Shown here: one piece after another, positions 47,102 to 55,746 of the stretch | How positions within the stretch are numbered: position 1 is the first letter of the stretch | Layout: each line of letters begins with the position of its first letter | DNA from: Bradyrhizobium viridifuturi | Lineage (GTDB): Bacteria; Pseudomonadota; Alphaproteobacteria; Rhizobiales; Xanthobacteraceae | Assembly (NCBI RefSeq): GCF_001238275.1 | Contig: NZ_LGTB01000002.1 | Location: forward strand, 62,001 to 126,000 | Length of the DNA: 64,000 bases | Reading direction: 5' to 3' | Position numbers and translations under genes: made by a program | The notes under the pieces: generated by a model | The model's database searches: none | What the model was told of the DNA's origin: nothing | What the model saw: only the letters and a program-made list of their open reading frames with translations

Positions 47102-47347
47102 TCATTCGACCGGTAGGGAAAGCGCCGGCAGTGGCTTATTGCCTTGCGGGCAACCTGTTCGCCCCTTGGGAAGTGGATTCGGCGCTGAGTAATCCGCGGT
47201 GGCCGTGCGGCTCATGAATTGGCTTAGGTTGACGCTGGATGACCAGTCCACATAGCCGACTGCAAAGACAGACGCGGCAACGATGACAATACTGAGCGCT
47301 GAAGCGGTGGATCCTACTGATAAGCTTTGGCTGCTGAAATACGGCAT
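47102..47347 (-). CDS. Small membrane-anchored hypothetical protein
   Basis: An 81-residue protein with one hydrophobic helix (ASALSIVIVAASVFAVGYVD, about 15-34) and a hydrophilic tail ending GRTGCPQGNKPLPALSLPVE. The ATG at 47347 follows GGAG; upstream extension of the frame is not protein-like. Function unknown. Confidence 0.5.
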   Translation of the reverse strand: MPYFSSQSLSVGSTASALSIVIVAASVFAVGYVDWSSSVNLSQFMSRTATADYSAPNPLPKGRTGCPQGNKPLPALSLPVE

Positions 47348-47583
47348 CACGAATTCTCCGATACCGATCGCCACCCGCCCTTTGGCTAGACCAACTCGCG
47401 ATGGCCGCGTGTGAATTGCCTCACATTTCACGGGTACTTGATTCCGGCCGCGACCCGCCGCTTGAGGCCGGCGGGTTGCAGCTTCAAAATCAGGCCTGAT
47501 CGCCAAGCTCACGCCAGTGCACGACTGCCATTATCGGCCGCTGTGCGGCAGGCACCCGCGCCAGTCTTGGAGCTGCTCCTTGC

Positions 47584-48133
47584 TCACCCCATGGTCCACT
47601 GCTGCCAGTCTTGGGTGACGGCCTGCTCGAGCAAGCCGTCATAGTCGCCGATGCCGGTCTCCGCCGGGTCGCCCTCGACATCGCGCCGCCCGCCCGCGGC
47701 CCATCGCTCCTGGCTGTCATTCTGGTCAAGGCTGCCGAGGCTCGGTTCAATATCCGCCGTGTCGTGCTCGGCGTCGACCAATACGGTCTCCTCGCTGAGG
47801 CACTGCCGAGAGGCATGAGACTGATCCAGCATGCGGTCGAAGGTCCCAAGGTCCATTTCGCGATCGTCACCACTGCCTCCACGGCCCGCACCGAGACCGG
47901 GAAAGGCCTCCTGGAAACCAAGCCACGGCTCGTCGTCGTCCGGGCTCCCGCTCCATGTGGTTGTCAGTGTCGTCGAGGAAGCGAATGAGCCGGGCTATCT
48001 CGTCCATGGCCTCACGGCGGAGGCGCCAGATGGCCTTGAATATCTGCTCTGAGGGAATGTCGGTCGGGTGGTAAGCTGGCCCTTGGTCGGGCACACGCAA
48101 AGCTGTGCTATTCTCAGAATTAACCTGAGGCAT
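47584..48133 (-). pseudogene. Acidic hypothetical protein, frameshifted
   Basis: From the ATG at 48133 (ribosome site GGAGCGACCC) the frame reads MPQVNSENSTALRVPDQGPA, IFKAIWRLRREAMDEIARLI, RFLDDTDNHME; then at about 47958 the acidic continuation moves to another frame (SPDDDEPWLGFQEAFPGLGA, MDLGTFDRMLDQSHASRQ, QDWQQWTMG). One base gained or lost explains it. Unknown family, probably of the accessory region. Confidence 0.55.
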
Positions 48134-48228
48134 GGGTCGCTCCATGTTTTGGGCTAGGCCCGACGTCGCGCTTCCAACACGACGGCGGGCCGCTTGCTTT
48201 TCAAGCCTGAAAACGGTAATACCAAATT

Positions 48229-48609
48229 ATGAAAAAGGCAATACCAAAACGGGTGGGCGGGAAAAGACCCGGGGCGGGCCGCCCAGCAACCGGCAGAGAT
48301 CCCGCACGCACCTTTCGACTCTCCGACGAGTTCATGACCAACCTCGATGCATGGGCGGCGCAGCAGCCAGACAGCCCGAATCGCTCGGAAGCTCTGCGTC
48401 GCTTGGTCGAGATCGCCTTGACCTCAGCCACTGGAGTCCGACCCAAGAGCGACACCCAGCGCCAGCGCGCTCGCGACATGGCGGACAAAGCAATCGACAA
48501 AATAGCGGACAGCACCGCAAGCGCGGAGGAGCAAGCCGACCGTAAGCGCCAACTCGTCAAGGGGCCCGGCGAATTCCAAAAGGTGCGGCGCGACCGGACC
48601 CGTAAATGA
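48229..48609 (+). CDS. Ribbon-helix-helix-like DNA-binding protein
   Basis: A 126-residue basic protein. KRPGAGRPATGRDPARTFRL leads into LSDEFMTNLDAWAAQQ and SPNRSEALRRLVEIAL, the beta-strand plus two-helix pattern of ribbon-helix-helix regulators; the C-terminal half is a charged helix. It may be an element-borne repressor. No partner toxin is seen beside it. Confidence 0.65.
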   Translation: MKKAIPKRVGGKRPGAGRPATGRDPARTFRLSDEFMTNLDAWAAQQPDSPNRSEALRRLVEIALTSATGVRPKSDTQRQRARDMADKAIDKIADSTASAEEQADRKRQLVKGPGEFQKVRRDRTRK

Positions 48610-48687
48610 TCCGCCGAAACGAGCACCCTTCGTCCCTGATAGGATCGAAAGCCGGCGCCGCTCGTTGATCCAAAGGAGGTTGCGGCA

Positions 48688-48888
48688 ATGGCATACGATC
48701 GAGAGCGAAGGAGCGCGCCGACAGCGGCAGAAAGAGAAGCTCGTAAGATCTTCAGGCAGGCAGAAGCCAAGGAAGCTCTGACTGATTACGCCAAAGCGCA
48801 AAAGGCATTCCACGAGAACCGAGAGCGCCTGAAGGCAGAACGGCTTGCGCGAGAGGCAGAAGCCGCTAACCGCACCAAAGCAGGTTAA
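48688..48888 (+). CDS. Small charged helical protein
   Basis: A 66-residue, almost all-helical protein rich in Glu, Arg, Lys and Ala (AAEREARKIFRQAEAKEAL, HENRERLKAERLAREAEAA). The ribosome site AAAGGAGG is strong. Function unknown; 78 nt after the ribbon-helix-helix gene. Confidence 0.6.
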   Translation: MAYDRERRSAPTAAEREARKIFRQAEAKEALTDYAKAQKAFHENRERLKAERLAREAEAANRTKAG

Positions 48889-48935
48889 GCGCCCTTCTGG
48901 ATGGCCGGACGGGCAACCTTGCAGCGATACTTGGG

Positions 48936-49367
48936 CTAGATCGCCGTCCGTTGTTTATATCCACGTTCCCACGGCAAGTTCGGCATCTTCAATGCGAGCG
49001 CGCCATCTCCTAGCAGCGCCTGGACAAGCAACATCACCGACCACGCGAATGGCATTGCCCATCCACCTTCCACGAACCAGAAATTTTTGCGAACCATCCA
49101 GTAGTGGGTCGCTCCAAGCATCATTGGAAGCGTGTAAAGGCTGACCCAACGGACGTAGATGCCCAGCAGTAGAAGAATTGCAGACGCGAATTCGGCGGTA
49201 AGGGTGTATGCAAGCACCCACTCCGGGTAGCCGGCCTTCACGAGCCCACCCCACCAGGCGTTGATCCCTCTTAGAAAAAATTTGCCGTACAGCGCGGCGA
49301 TAAAGTATCCGCTAATAGTAACGCGCAATAGCAGCGCCGCATAAGGCGCGGTTCTTTGATCAATCAT
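48936..49367 (-). CDS. DoxX family membrane protein
   Basis: A 143-residue protein with four membrane helices, matching DoxX-like proteins (LLLRVTISGYFIAALYGKFF, GGLVKAGYPEWVLAYTLTAE, SAILLLLGIYVRWVSLYTLP). DoxX relatives take part in redox or thiosulfate metabolism, but most are of unknown role. The ATG at 49367 has TGAGGAGCGAC upstream; the frame is open to 49706 but that part is not family-like. Confidence 0.8.
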   Translation of the reverse strand: MIDQRTAPYAALLLRVTISGYFIAALYGKFFLRGINAWWGGLVKAGYPEWVLAYTLTAEFASAILLLLGIYVRWVSLYTLPMMLGATHYWMVRKNFWFVEGGWAMPFAWSVMLLVQALLGDGALALKMPNLPWERGYKQRTAI

Positions 49368-49691
49368 CCGTCGCTCCTCAAAATGCGCGAAGCTGGTCAA
49401 ACTGTGCATCGCGAACTGAAAATGACAATGCCCAATCGGACTAGGCAGCTTCCGTAAAACTACGGCAACAGGGCTCAGCCGCACGGCCATCTGCATGGGC
49501 GTTTCCTCGCTGGCTGCGGCGGTCATCGTTCTGTTCGAGTTTTCTAGGAGAGACGGGTACCGAGTCGCCTCACGGTTCCTGCCGGTGAATTGCAAGCATT
49601 TCGGGAGTTCCCACAGTTCCCCGTCTGGCGAGAAAGAAGTTCTAGGAATCGGCTCCGCGTGCGCGCATCCCGCGCGTGATGGAGCGATCCT
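49368..49691. other. Intergenic, nothing recognised
   Basis: A 324-base stretch between the divergent DoxX gene and the 227-residue protein gene; no operator or repeat recognised. Confidence 0.4.
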
Positions 49692-50375
49692 ATGACAGGA
49701 GAACAAAAGCCTAAATCACACTGCAAGCGCGGCCACGCGCTCACGCCCGACAATTTCAAAATCGTGGTGGTGAAACGCCACGGGTGGATTATGCGCGAGC
49801 GCAAAACCTGCCGGGCCGAGTGGGACAAGCGCGGCCACTACACCGCCGAGCAGATCGTGGCCGTGGAACGGGCGCTCGACGCCGGAAAGACGATCGCCCA
49901 AGTGACCAAGCGTGACGGCGATCGGCCAGCGCTGATCAAATTTGTCGGGCTTGCGACCGCGACGCGGGATAGCCCACGGCTCGGAAAGCGGCTGCGCGCG
50001 AAATCGGAAAAGAACGCTAAAAAGGCGCGCGAGCAGAGAAAGCAAAATCGGGAATGGGCGGCGCACGAGGCCGCCCGCGCCAACCGCCAAGCGGCTAAAA
50101 CCGCTCGGCGCGAGGAAGCCCGGAAAGCCCGGCTTGAGCGATTGGGCGTGCCATTGACTGAGCCGTTGCGGCGGCTCGTTTTCCCGGCCGACGAATTTAT
50201 GCGGCTCCTCGAGCAAGGCTTCACGCTACAGCAAACCCTCACCGGCCGCGGCTACGCCGGCAAGCTCGAGCGCCGGCGCTGCGGCACTAAAGAGCAGTAT
50301 CTGAAGTATTGCGCCATGCATCCGGAAACCACGGTGTTCCGAAGAACGGACCGATCAGCATACAAGAGCCAATGA
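49692..50375 (+). CDS. Phage-like hypothetical with Cys/His motif
   Basis: A 227-residue, very basic protein. The N-terminus CKRGHALTPDNFKI, with a further CR about 25 residues later, resembles the zinc motif at the head of HNH-type and related phage proteins; the middle (about 95-150) is a Lys/Arg/Ala-rich helix, and the end (LLEQGFTLQQTLTGRGYAGK) is compact. The HNH catalytic residues themselves are not evident. Likely element-borne. Confidence 0.6.
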   Translation: MTGEQKPKSHCKRGHALTPDNFKIVVVKRHGWIMRERKTCRAEWDKRGHYTAEQIVAVERALDAGKTIAQVTKRDGDRPALIKFVGLATATRDSPRLGKRLRAKSEKNAKKAREQRKQNREWAAHEAARANRQAAKTARREEARKARLERLGVPLTEPLRRLVFPADEFMRLLEQGFTLQQTLTGRGYAGKLERRRCGTKEQYLKYCAMHPETTVFRRTDRSAYKSQ

Positions 50376-50559
50376 CGGTTCGCAGATTTTGGGCCGAATA
50401 CTGCGCGGTGTCACAGGAATCACGGTCAAATTTCGAGACCTCGTCCAATATTGTTCGGCCTCGCCGGAAATTTTTCACATGTCAAAATGCAACGCAACAA
50501 ACGAACCAGCGCCGGGAATCGGAGTTTTTTGGCTTTGAGTGATGATCCTGGTGAGCGTC

Positions 50560-50868
50560 ATGGAAAAGAAGCGTCGCAACCGCATCAAGCAAACGACCAC
50601 GCTAACTTTCAGGCTTATTGAACTGGCGGATGCTGCTCACGCAAGAGCAGCCATCCTGCCGCCCGGGCCATAACGCGAAAGGATGATGAAGAAGGCGCAC
50701 GAAGCCGAGCGCGCTGTCCAGATCGAAAAATTGGTACGACGCCCGGCCTCGATCTCCCAAGCTAGCGGTCCTCGGGGGCCGGACGCACCAACCATTCCCA
50801 GCACGGCCTTCCTGTTGGCTATCGCCCGTGCACTGCCGGCTCCGACGTTTCCGTGTAGCCGCAGTTGA
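50560..50868 (+). pseudogene. Small basic helical protein with in-frame stop
   Basis: Paralogue of the 66-residue protein at 44632: MEKKRRNRIKQTTTL, ILPPGP, then TAA at 50671-50673, then in the same frame RERMMKKAHEAERAVQIEKL. The stop replaces a residue that should be Glu or similar. Reading on after the stop runs into unrelated sequence, ending at 50868. Confidence 0.6.
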
Positions 50869-50929
50869 AGCACTCGAACACGCAACACTCGCGACCATCG
50901 TCATCGGCATTATGCTTGATCTTGGCCAT
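50819..50929 (-). CDS. Tiny Cys-containing protein
   Basis: A 36-residue protein, MAKIKHNADDDGRECCVFEC with FNCGY following; four cysteines (CC, C, C) may bind a metal. AAGGGC precedes the ATG. Overlaps the dead paralogue's tail. Confidence 0.45.
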   Translation of the reverse strand: MAKIKHNADDDGRECCVFECFNCGYTETSEPAVHGR

Positions 50930-50990
50930 GCCCTTGCTGCACGCCGACAAGGCGGCCAGTTGGGGAGCTCCTATAATCTAGGACGCTGTC

Positions 50991-51149
50991 TTATTCATTC
51001 TCAGCGATCCGCTTGCGAAGGATCGCCAAGCGGAGTTGTACGGACGCTTCACTCCGTCCGAGCCTCTGGCCAATCTCCCACTGCGTAAGATGAGTGTTTC
51101 GTGCTAGCTGCAGAAGCCGTCGCTCTTCCTCTGCGGACCACCGTCCCAT
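50991..51149 (-). CDS. Mini SANT/Myb-like DNA-binding protein
   Basis: A 52-residue protein: MGRWSAEEERRLLQLARNTH, LTQWEIGQRLGRSEASVQLR, LAILRKRIAENE. A Trp plus acidic turn followed by two helices is the Myb/SANT pattern, and the second half looks like a helix-turn-helix. GGGGGAGGGGAC is an exceptionally strong ribosome site. A second tiny protein of this kind is at 52847. Confidence 0.6.
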   Translation of the reverse strand: MGRWSAEEERRLLQLARNTHLTQWEIGQRLGRSEASVQLRLAILRKRIAENE

Positions 51150-51522
51150 GTCCCCTCCCCCGGAAATTGATTCGTCACTGGAAATACCAGGAAGGATGCC
51201 AGAGACCGGCTCGTTCGTCTTTCCGTTTTTCGGTTAGGCCCACAGACTGCGTCCTATTCAGCCAGTGGTAGGAACCAAGCGCTGGCAGCTGCCGTTATTG
51301 GGCCGCCAGTGCTGTTCGGCAACACTGTTTGTGGAAGCTGGCCTCCACGAGTCTCATTCGCTTACTCATTGAGCCGCGCAGCTCCGCCATGGCGGAAGCG
51401 ACGCGACCTGTGACGTTATCCGACCGCTGGATGCCAAAAGGCGCAAAGGGTCGCCTTACCGACGTGCTATCAGGCTGATGCGATGACCGGACCACGTTAG
51501 ACAGTGGGTATCGCGCCACACC
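51150..51522. other. Intergenic, possible lost IS end
   Basis: About 370 bases before the transposase fragment. The N-terminal part of the transposase is not found here and no terminal inverted repeat was recognised. Confidence 0.35.
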
Positions 51523-52053
51523 GTGCGGGTTGCCCGTCGCTTCGCTAGGAACCAGAACGGCAAGCGCAAGGTTGTAGTTGTAGTGCGCGAGCGTGGCGGC
51601 AATTCCGTCCCCGCCGTTTTCAGTTCAGAAAGCCAAGGCTCTTCATTCATTCGCGCCCGCATCGCGAAGGGGACGATCGTGCATGCGGACGAAGCAGCTT
51701 CATGGGATAACTTACATGAGCGTTTCGAGATCAAAGGAATCATCCATCAGGAGGCATACGGCTTCGATGGCGCGTGCACTAACATGGCTGAGAAATACTT
51801 CTCCCGCTTGCGGCTTGCCGAGATCGGAATTCACCACCACATCGCCGGTGCGTATCTCCTCCGATACGCTCAGGAATCCTTATGGCGTGAGGACAACCGC
51901 CGGGTCTCGAATGGGGATCAAGTGAACCGCATCAACACTAGTCCGGGAGCCGTGAATCCCGGAGTCACCCTCAATGACACCAAGGAACGGGGCGGATCCG
52001 GCGCGATGAAATCGAGCCGGGGAAAGTCGCACAAGCACCGCCCACGGCTGTAA
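51523..52053 (+). pseudogene. IS1595-type (ISXO2-like) transposase, 5'-truncated
   Basis: Encodes the C-terminal half of an ISXO2-like DDE transposase: RERGGNSVPAVF, then TIVHADEAASWDNLH with an acidic catalytic residue, IIHQEAYGFDGACTNMAEKY, and HHHIAGAYLLRYAQESLWRE. The N-terminal zinc ribbon and first part of the catalytic core are missing, and the last 40 residues differ from the family. Nonfunctional remnant. Confidence 0.8.
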
Positions 52054-52076
52054 CCGCACAGGTGCGATGGAGTAAG

Positions 52077-52292
52077 ATGCATAAAGACACGATCATGGAC
52101 GAGTTGAGGCAAGTTGAACTCGACGTGGTCGAAGGTGAAAGGCGGCTCGCTGAGCTTGAGGAGTTGCTGATCGAATCGAAGCGGCTGAATGAAAACGTCA
52201 CCAAGCTTGAAGCCGAACTCGAAGTGATGCGCAAAATTCAGCTCGACCGAGAGCAGAACCGCCAACGCCTGCTTTCACTTCTCCACCCCTAG
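52077..52292 (+). CDS. Small coiled-coil protein
   Basis: A 71-residue protein that is one long heptad helix (IMDELRQVELDVVEGERRLA, LEELLIESKRLNENVTKLEA). The ATG at 52077 has GGAG upstream. It is followed 12 nt later by a one-helix membrane protein, like the pair at 44632/44847. Confidence 0.6.
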   Translation: MHKDTIMDELRQVELDVVEGERRLAELEELLIESKRLNENVTKLEAELEVMRKIQLDREQNRQRLLSLLHP

Positions 52293-52304
52293 AGGGAAAG
52301 CTTG

Positions 52305-52406
52305 ATGACCCCCAGAGAGCGCAAAGACATGTCTTGGATTATCGCCGCTGCCGCTTTGGCTTTCGTTGTCGCGGCCGTGGCGGGAGGGATGACCTATTTT
52401 CACTAG
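52305..52406 (+). CDS. Tiny single-helix membrane protein
   Basis: A 33-residue protein with a charged start (MTPRERKDMSW) and one membrane helix (IIAAAALAFVVAAVAGGM). AGGGAAAGC precedes it. Probably paired with the coiled-coil gene just upstream. Confidence 0.5.
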   Translation: MTPRERKDMSWIIAAAALAFVVAAVAGGMTYFH

Positions 52407-52590
52407 CCAGATCGGGTGCCAGCAGGGCACCGCCCCGTTCGTTTCCCTCCCGCTCGGCAATCAGCTCATAGCTCGGGCGCAGTTCTCTTGCAGATGCTTT
52501 CCAGCCGAGAATGTAACTCGTAGATCTGCCGGTGACGCCACGACAGTCGCCGCTCAAAGATCGGCCTCAGCGAGAGAGGACGCGCTGAGA

Positions 52591-52706
52591 AGTCCCAGCG
52601 CTCTGGGGAGGGAGCGCTGGGACTATGAAGGCGCGGCGCATGGGCAATGCGGGGGTTTCCGCGCCATTGATTGCCTAATTTTCCCGACTCCGGATCGTTT
52701 CTTACC
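52591..52706 (-). repeat. Dispersed repeat with AGTCCCAGCGC hairpin, copy 2
   Basis: Inverted relative of 46753-46867. It holds a perfect 13-pair hairpin (52591-52624, AGTCCCAGCGCTC / GAGCGCTGGGACT), and its reverse complement opens with ACGATCCGGAGTCGGGAAAA, matching copy 1. Confidence 0.6.
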
Positions 52707-52716
52707 GCCAAAGAAA

Positions 52717-52743
52717 GCGACCCAGCCTGTCAGGCTGGGCCGC
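52717..52743. terminator. Terminator-like hairpin
   Basis: CCCAGCCTG and CAGGCTGGG form a nine-pair stem around one base, extended by AGCG/CGCT with a mismatch. Confidence 0.5.
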
Positions 52744-52846
52744 TCAAGTCTTGGAAACCATCCATGAGATGGCGCCTCGAGAGAAGCGCTACCCACCAAG
52801 CGAGGGCTGTCACCATGGTTCCCAAAGCGATTGCGGCCTGGGAATT

Positions 52847-53062
52847 CTAGCGATGGCGAGGATCATTCTGGTTGAGCAACATCCTCACTCGTTTCCGCTC
52901 TTCGGTCATTGTCGGTAGGCGTACACCAAGGTCGCGGGCACGATCGCGAATGACGTTAAGCGGTCGCTTCAGCGCTACCGCGATGCGGTTTGCACTCGCT
53001 CGGGCAGCTATCATAGCTTTCAGCTTTTCGATTTCTTCAGGTGTCCATCGTCGACGACTCAT
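52847..53062 (-). CDS. Small Myb/SANT-like DNA-binding protein
   Basis: A 71-residue basic protein: RRRWTPEEIEKLKAMIAARA, SANRIAVALKRPLNVIRDRA, then a basic tail. The W-T-P-E-E start and following helices resemble SANT-type DNA-binding modules used in element-borne regulators. Function unknown. Confidence 0.6.
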   Translation of the reverse strand: MSRRRWTPEEIEKLKAMIAARASANRIAVALKRPLNVIRDRARDLGVRLPTMTEERKRVRMLLNQNDPRHR

Positions 53063-53166
53063 TTGCTCTCGCTAATTTCTCCACCCCGGAATGATCCACA
53101 AGGCGGCTTCGATGACAGGGGACACAAGACTGGCGCCACCGGCCGGCTTCCCCTCGCGCACGCAGG

Positions 53167-53391
53167 CTAACGTGCCCGCGTCGTGCCCAGGGACTTCTTC
53201 ATTGCTGATCCGAGCCGCCGCTCCACCCGCTTGCGGCTGTTACCGACCTTCTTGACCGCCTTCTTCACAGAGGCCACAGACTTCCCCGTCTTTTTCGCCT
53301 CATAGCTCACCTCGTAGTCCTGCCCGCCAGCGACGCGTGCCCTGTCCTGCCTGCGGCCACGTGCCGTTTGCTTCTTCGCTTTCTTTGCCAT
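53167..53391 (-). CDS. DUF3606 family protein
   Basis: A 74-residue protein: a basic N-terminal third, then VAGGQDYEVSYEAKKTGKSV with KKAVKKVGNSRKRVE, the DUF3606 pattern (short helical domain related to small acid-soluble or DNA-associated proteins of rhizobia). GAGG precedes the ATG at 53391. Function unknown. Confidence 0.7.
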   Translation of the reverse strand: MAKKAKKQTARGRRQDRARVAGGQDYEVSYEAKKTGKSVASVKKAVKKVGNSRKRVERRLGSAMKKSLGTTRAR

Positions 53392-53610
53392 TATGGCCTC
53401 CCTCATCCGCCTCGTTCCTTGCGGCAAATCCGGGAACGGCGACTCACCGGCCTTAGTTCCTAACCTGCATAGCGGGCATGACTCTTGGTGCGGCAACGTT
53501 CGGACCGTTCGGCTGCTTGGCGAGGCCCTGGTGAAAGAGATTGCTTCCGGCGCCCCAGCGAGGACTGCAACGTCTTAAGCTTCCTGGCCTTGACGCGTGC
53601 CGGTTCGCGG
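53392..53610. other. Intergenic, nothing recognised
   Basis: About 220 bases between two reverse-strand small genes; no supported feature. Confidence 0.4.
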
Positions 53611-53835
53611 TTAACGCCGCCGCGCGACCCAGATCCCGATCAGGAAGGCGACGAAGAGCGACTGCAACGGCGCCTTCATGGCAACCTCGCGAAGCCGCTC
53701 GGCCCAGCGCAGCGCGATTTCCTGTGAAGGCTGCGGGGACCGTCGACGGGGCGCTTCGGAAGTCCGACCGCTGCCGTCCTGCTCCTCGATTAGCCCTGAG
53801 GCTTCCGTCATCGCCGAGGCTTCTTTCAAATCCAT
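53611..53835 (-). CDS. Small tail-anchored hypothetical protein
   Basis: A 74-residue protein with an acidic, Ser-rich N-terminus and one C-terminal membrane helix (PLQSLFVAFLIGIWVARRR), the layout of ElaB/YqjD-like ribosome- or membrane-associated proteins. The charged helix before it (SQEIALRWAERLREVAM) supports this, but assignment is tentative. Confidence 0.6.
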   Translation of the reverse strand: MDLKEASAMTEASGLIEEQDGSGRTSEAPRRRSPQPSQEIALRWAERLREVAMKAPLQSLFVAFLIGIWVARRR

Positions 53836-54009
53836 GCGGCTCTCCTATTATAGGGTCAGGCGGACTTCCGCGGCGGCTTGCAGGTCAGCTTCTTCGCTGT
53901 CTTCGCCGTTCTGGCAAAACGCAAGGTAAGATCGCCAGTTCCAATTGCCGACTGGAACGATGGTGACCATGCCCGTTTGAATCAGCTCATTGTTTTGTGG
54001 AGTTGCGTT

Positions 54010-54933
54010 GTGGCGTTTCACCGGAGGAAGCCCGAGCCGATCGGGACAAAGACATCATTTCCCGGCTTTATTTCGCCGGCCTTGGCGTCCCCAATCGACA
54101 AGGTGCCGACTGGCTCACGCTGGCACCACGAAATTAAGTTCGACGGCTATCGCGTCCAGGTGCATCTCGCTAACGAAGACGTTAAGATCTATACTCGCCG
54201 CGGCAACGATTGGACGAAACGCTTCAAGAAAGTCGCCGAGGACGCCCGGCACATATCCGCCGCGTCCGCGATCATTGATGGCGAGATCGTCGTGCCAGCC
54301 GCCGACGGAACGACCGATTTCTCCGTGTTGCAAAACGAACTCCGCGGCAAGTCTGCCAAGATTGTCCTGGTCGCTTTTGACCTGCTCTATCTCAACGGTC
54401 GCGACCTGCGAAAGCTACCGCTGCGGGACCGCAAGGCGGCGTTGAAAAAGCTCGTTGCAGGCACAGCCGTCCAGTTCAGTGAGAGCTTCGAAGTCGACGG
54501 GGGCGAGATGTTAAAGCACGCCTGCAAGCTGGGTTATGAGGGCGTCGTCTCGAAGGTCGCAGATAGCATCTAACCGACTGGCTCACGTAGCCGGGACTGG
54601 GTCAAGAAGACCTGCGCGCAACGCGAGACCCTCACGATCGCGGGCTTTGCGCTCGATGGCAACGATTGGGACGGCATTTATGTCGGGCGCCGCAAGGGAA
54701 AAGAGCTGATATATGCCGGCAAGGTCGACCACGGTTTCGACAAGGCATCGGCTGCGGATTTGCGAAAGCGCCTCACACCCCTGACCCGGAAAACGCAGCC
54801 CTATACCAAACGCGTTGCCTATAAGGCCATTTGGGTCGAGCCTGACGTGCAGGCTGAGATCGAGTACCGCGCCAAATCAGCCGAGGGGAAGGTGCGGCAT
54901 CCCTTCTTTCGGGGTATCCGGGAGGACTTATGA
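54010..54933 (+). pseudogene. ligD: LigD-type ATP-dependent DNA ligase with in-frame stop
   Basis: NHEJ-type DNA ligase domain. Motif I with the catalytic Lys is HEIKFDGYRVQVHL; motifs III-IV appear as AIIDGEIVVPA and LVAFDLLYLNGRDLRKLPL, and GYEGVVSKVADSI ends at TAA (54571-54573). Directly in the same frame the protein continues with GSRSRDWVKKTCAQRETLTI, IYVGRRKGKELIYAGKVDHG and KVRHPFFRGIREDL. A Tyr codon probably mutated to a stop, or an error was made; only half the enzyme would be made. GTG at 54010 is a plausible start. Confidence 0.88.
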
Positions 54934-54990
54934 CCGAACCGGCTTGCATCCTCTGCGACAAAGGCGCTGCACGGAGAGAGCACGACCGTC

Positions 54991-55282
54991 CGCATAGGAA
55001 CGAAACCAAGATGGAGACCTTATCAGCCGGGAGCGACGACCAACGAAGGATTCCGACATGGCAAGAGAAGAACACAACAAGGCAGCCGAGCATCACGAGA
55101 ACGCCGCCAAAGCGCATCGATCGGCCGCGGAGCACCACGGCAAGGGCGATCATGCAAAAGGCATGGAGCACGCCAACACGGCAAAGCAACACTCCCAAAC
55201 TGCCCACCAACATAGCGAGCAGGCTCACTCAAAGAGCCAAAGCCAAAAGTGACTTAAGAAGCCCGGTGATGAGCCGGGCTTT
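54991..55282 (+). repeat. Duplicated segment, copy 2 (copy 1 at 45100-45391)
   Basis: Near-identical to 45100-45391, including upstream sequence, the small gene and the terminator (55259-55281). It directly follows the dead ligD. Confidence 0.85.
55058..55252 (+). CDS. Small Ala/His-rich helical protein (paralogue)
   Basis: A 64-residue paralogue of the protein at 45168, differing at only a few positions (starts MAREEHNK, ends SKSQSQK). Part of the duplicated segment; ends at the same terminator hairpin. Confidence 0.7.
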   Translation: MAREEHNKAAEHHENAAKAHRSAAEHHGKGDHAKGMEHANTAKQHSQTAHQHSEQAHSKSQSQK

Positions 55283-55382
55283 TCACTTGCGTTGAGCCCT
55301 TCGAGCGGCACCCGCGCGGGGCCAGAATGACGTCGAAAACCCACCCACCAAGTTCGTGTAAACGCAGTTGAGCGCTTCCGGG

Positions 55383-55584
55383 CATTTGCACCGCCACTCC
55401 TTCGAGATCGCGAAGGTCGGGGACGAGACGACCTCAGGAGTGATCAGGGACGCGATCAGCATGCCGAGATACTTCGGCGGCTGAGACCGATTTCGTCGCC
55501 GATGACCCCGGCCCGGCCTTCTTCCACTGCCACCATCAGGACCACATGGACGAAAGCTTCGCAGGACTGATCACGTACGCCTGA
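55383..55584 (+). pseudogene. Multicopper oxidase C-terminal remnant
   Basis: Two pieces of a multicopper oxidase C-terminal domain. HLHRHSFEIAKVGDETTSGV matches the copper-ligand HxHxH region; after a frame change comes DFVADDPGPAFFHCHHQDHM followed by DESFAGLITYA and stop, the type-1/trinuclear ligand motif HCHxxxHM. The rest of the gene is absent. Neighbouring reverse-strand OMP relic and cytochrome b561 may come from the same lost cluster. Confidence 0.75.
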
Positions 55585-55746
55585 CGCGATTGGCTATTTT
55601 GCGGTAGCTTCGCCCGTGAATTCGACGACGCGCAACTTCGCAAAGCGCCAGTCCGCGCTTGCCGAGCGCTCGCTCATCGCGGCCTGGCAGCTTGTGGCGC
55701 TGCTAGTACCGCTTAATTCCAGTCGCGATAGCGTTGGCGGCTAACC
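55585..55746. other. Intergenic, nothing recognised
   Basis: Short gap between the multicopper oxidase relic and cytochrome b561. An open stretch at its end (about 55610-55740) is protein-like but not identified. Confidence 0.3.

Noticed and set aside
49380..49706. N-terminal extension of the DoxX frame
   Set aside because: Family start and a strong ribosome site are at 49367; the extension has no helix or domain features.
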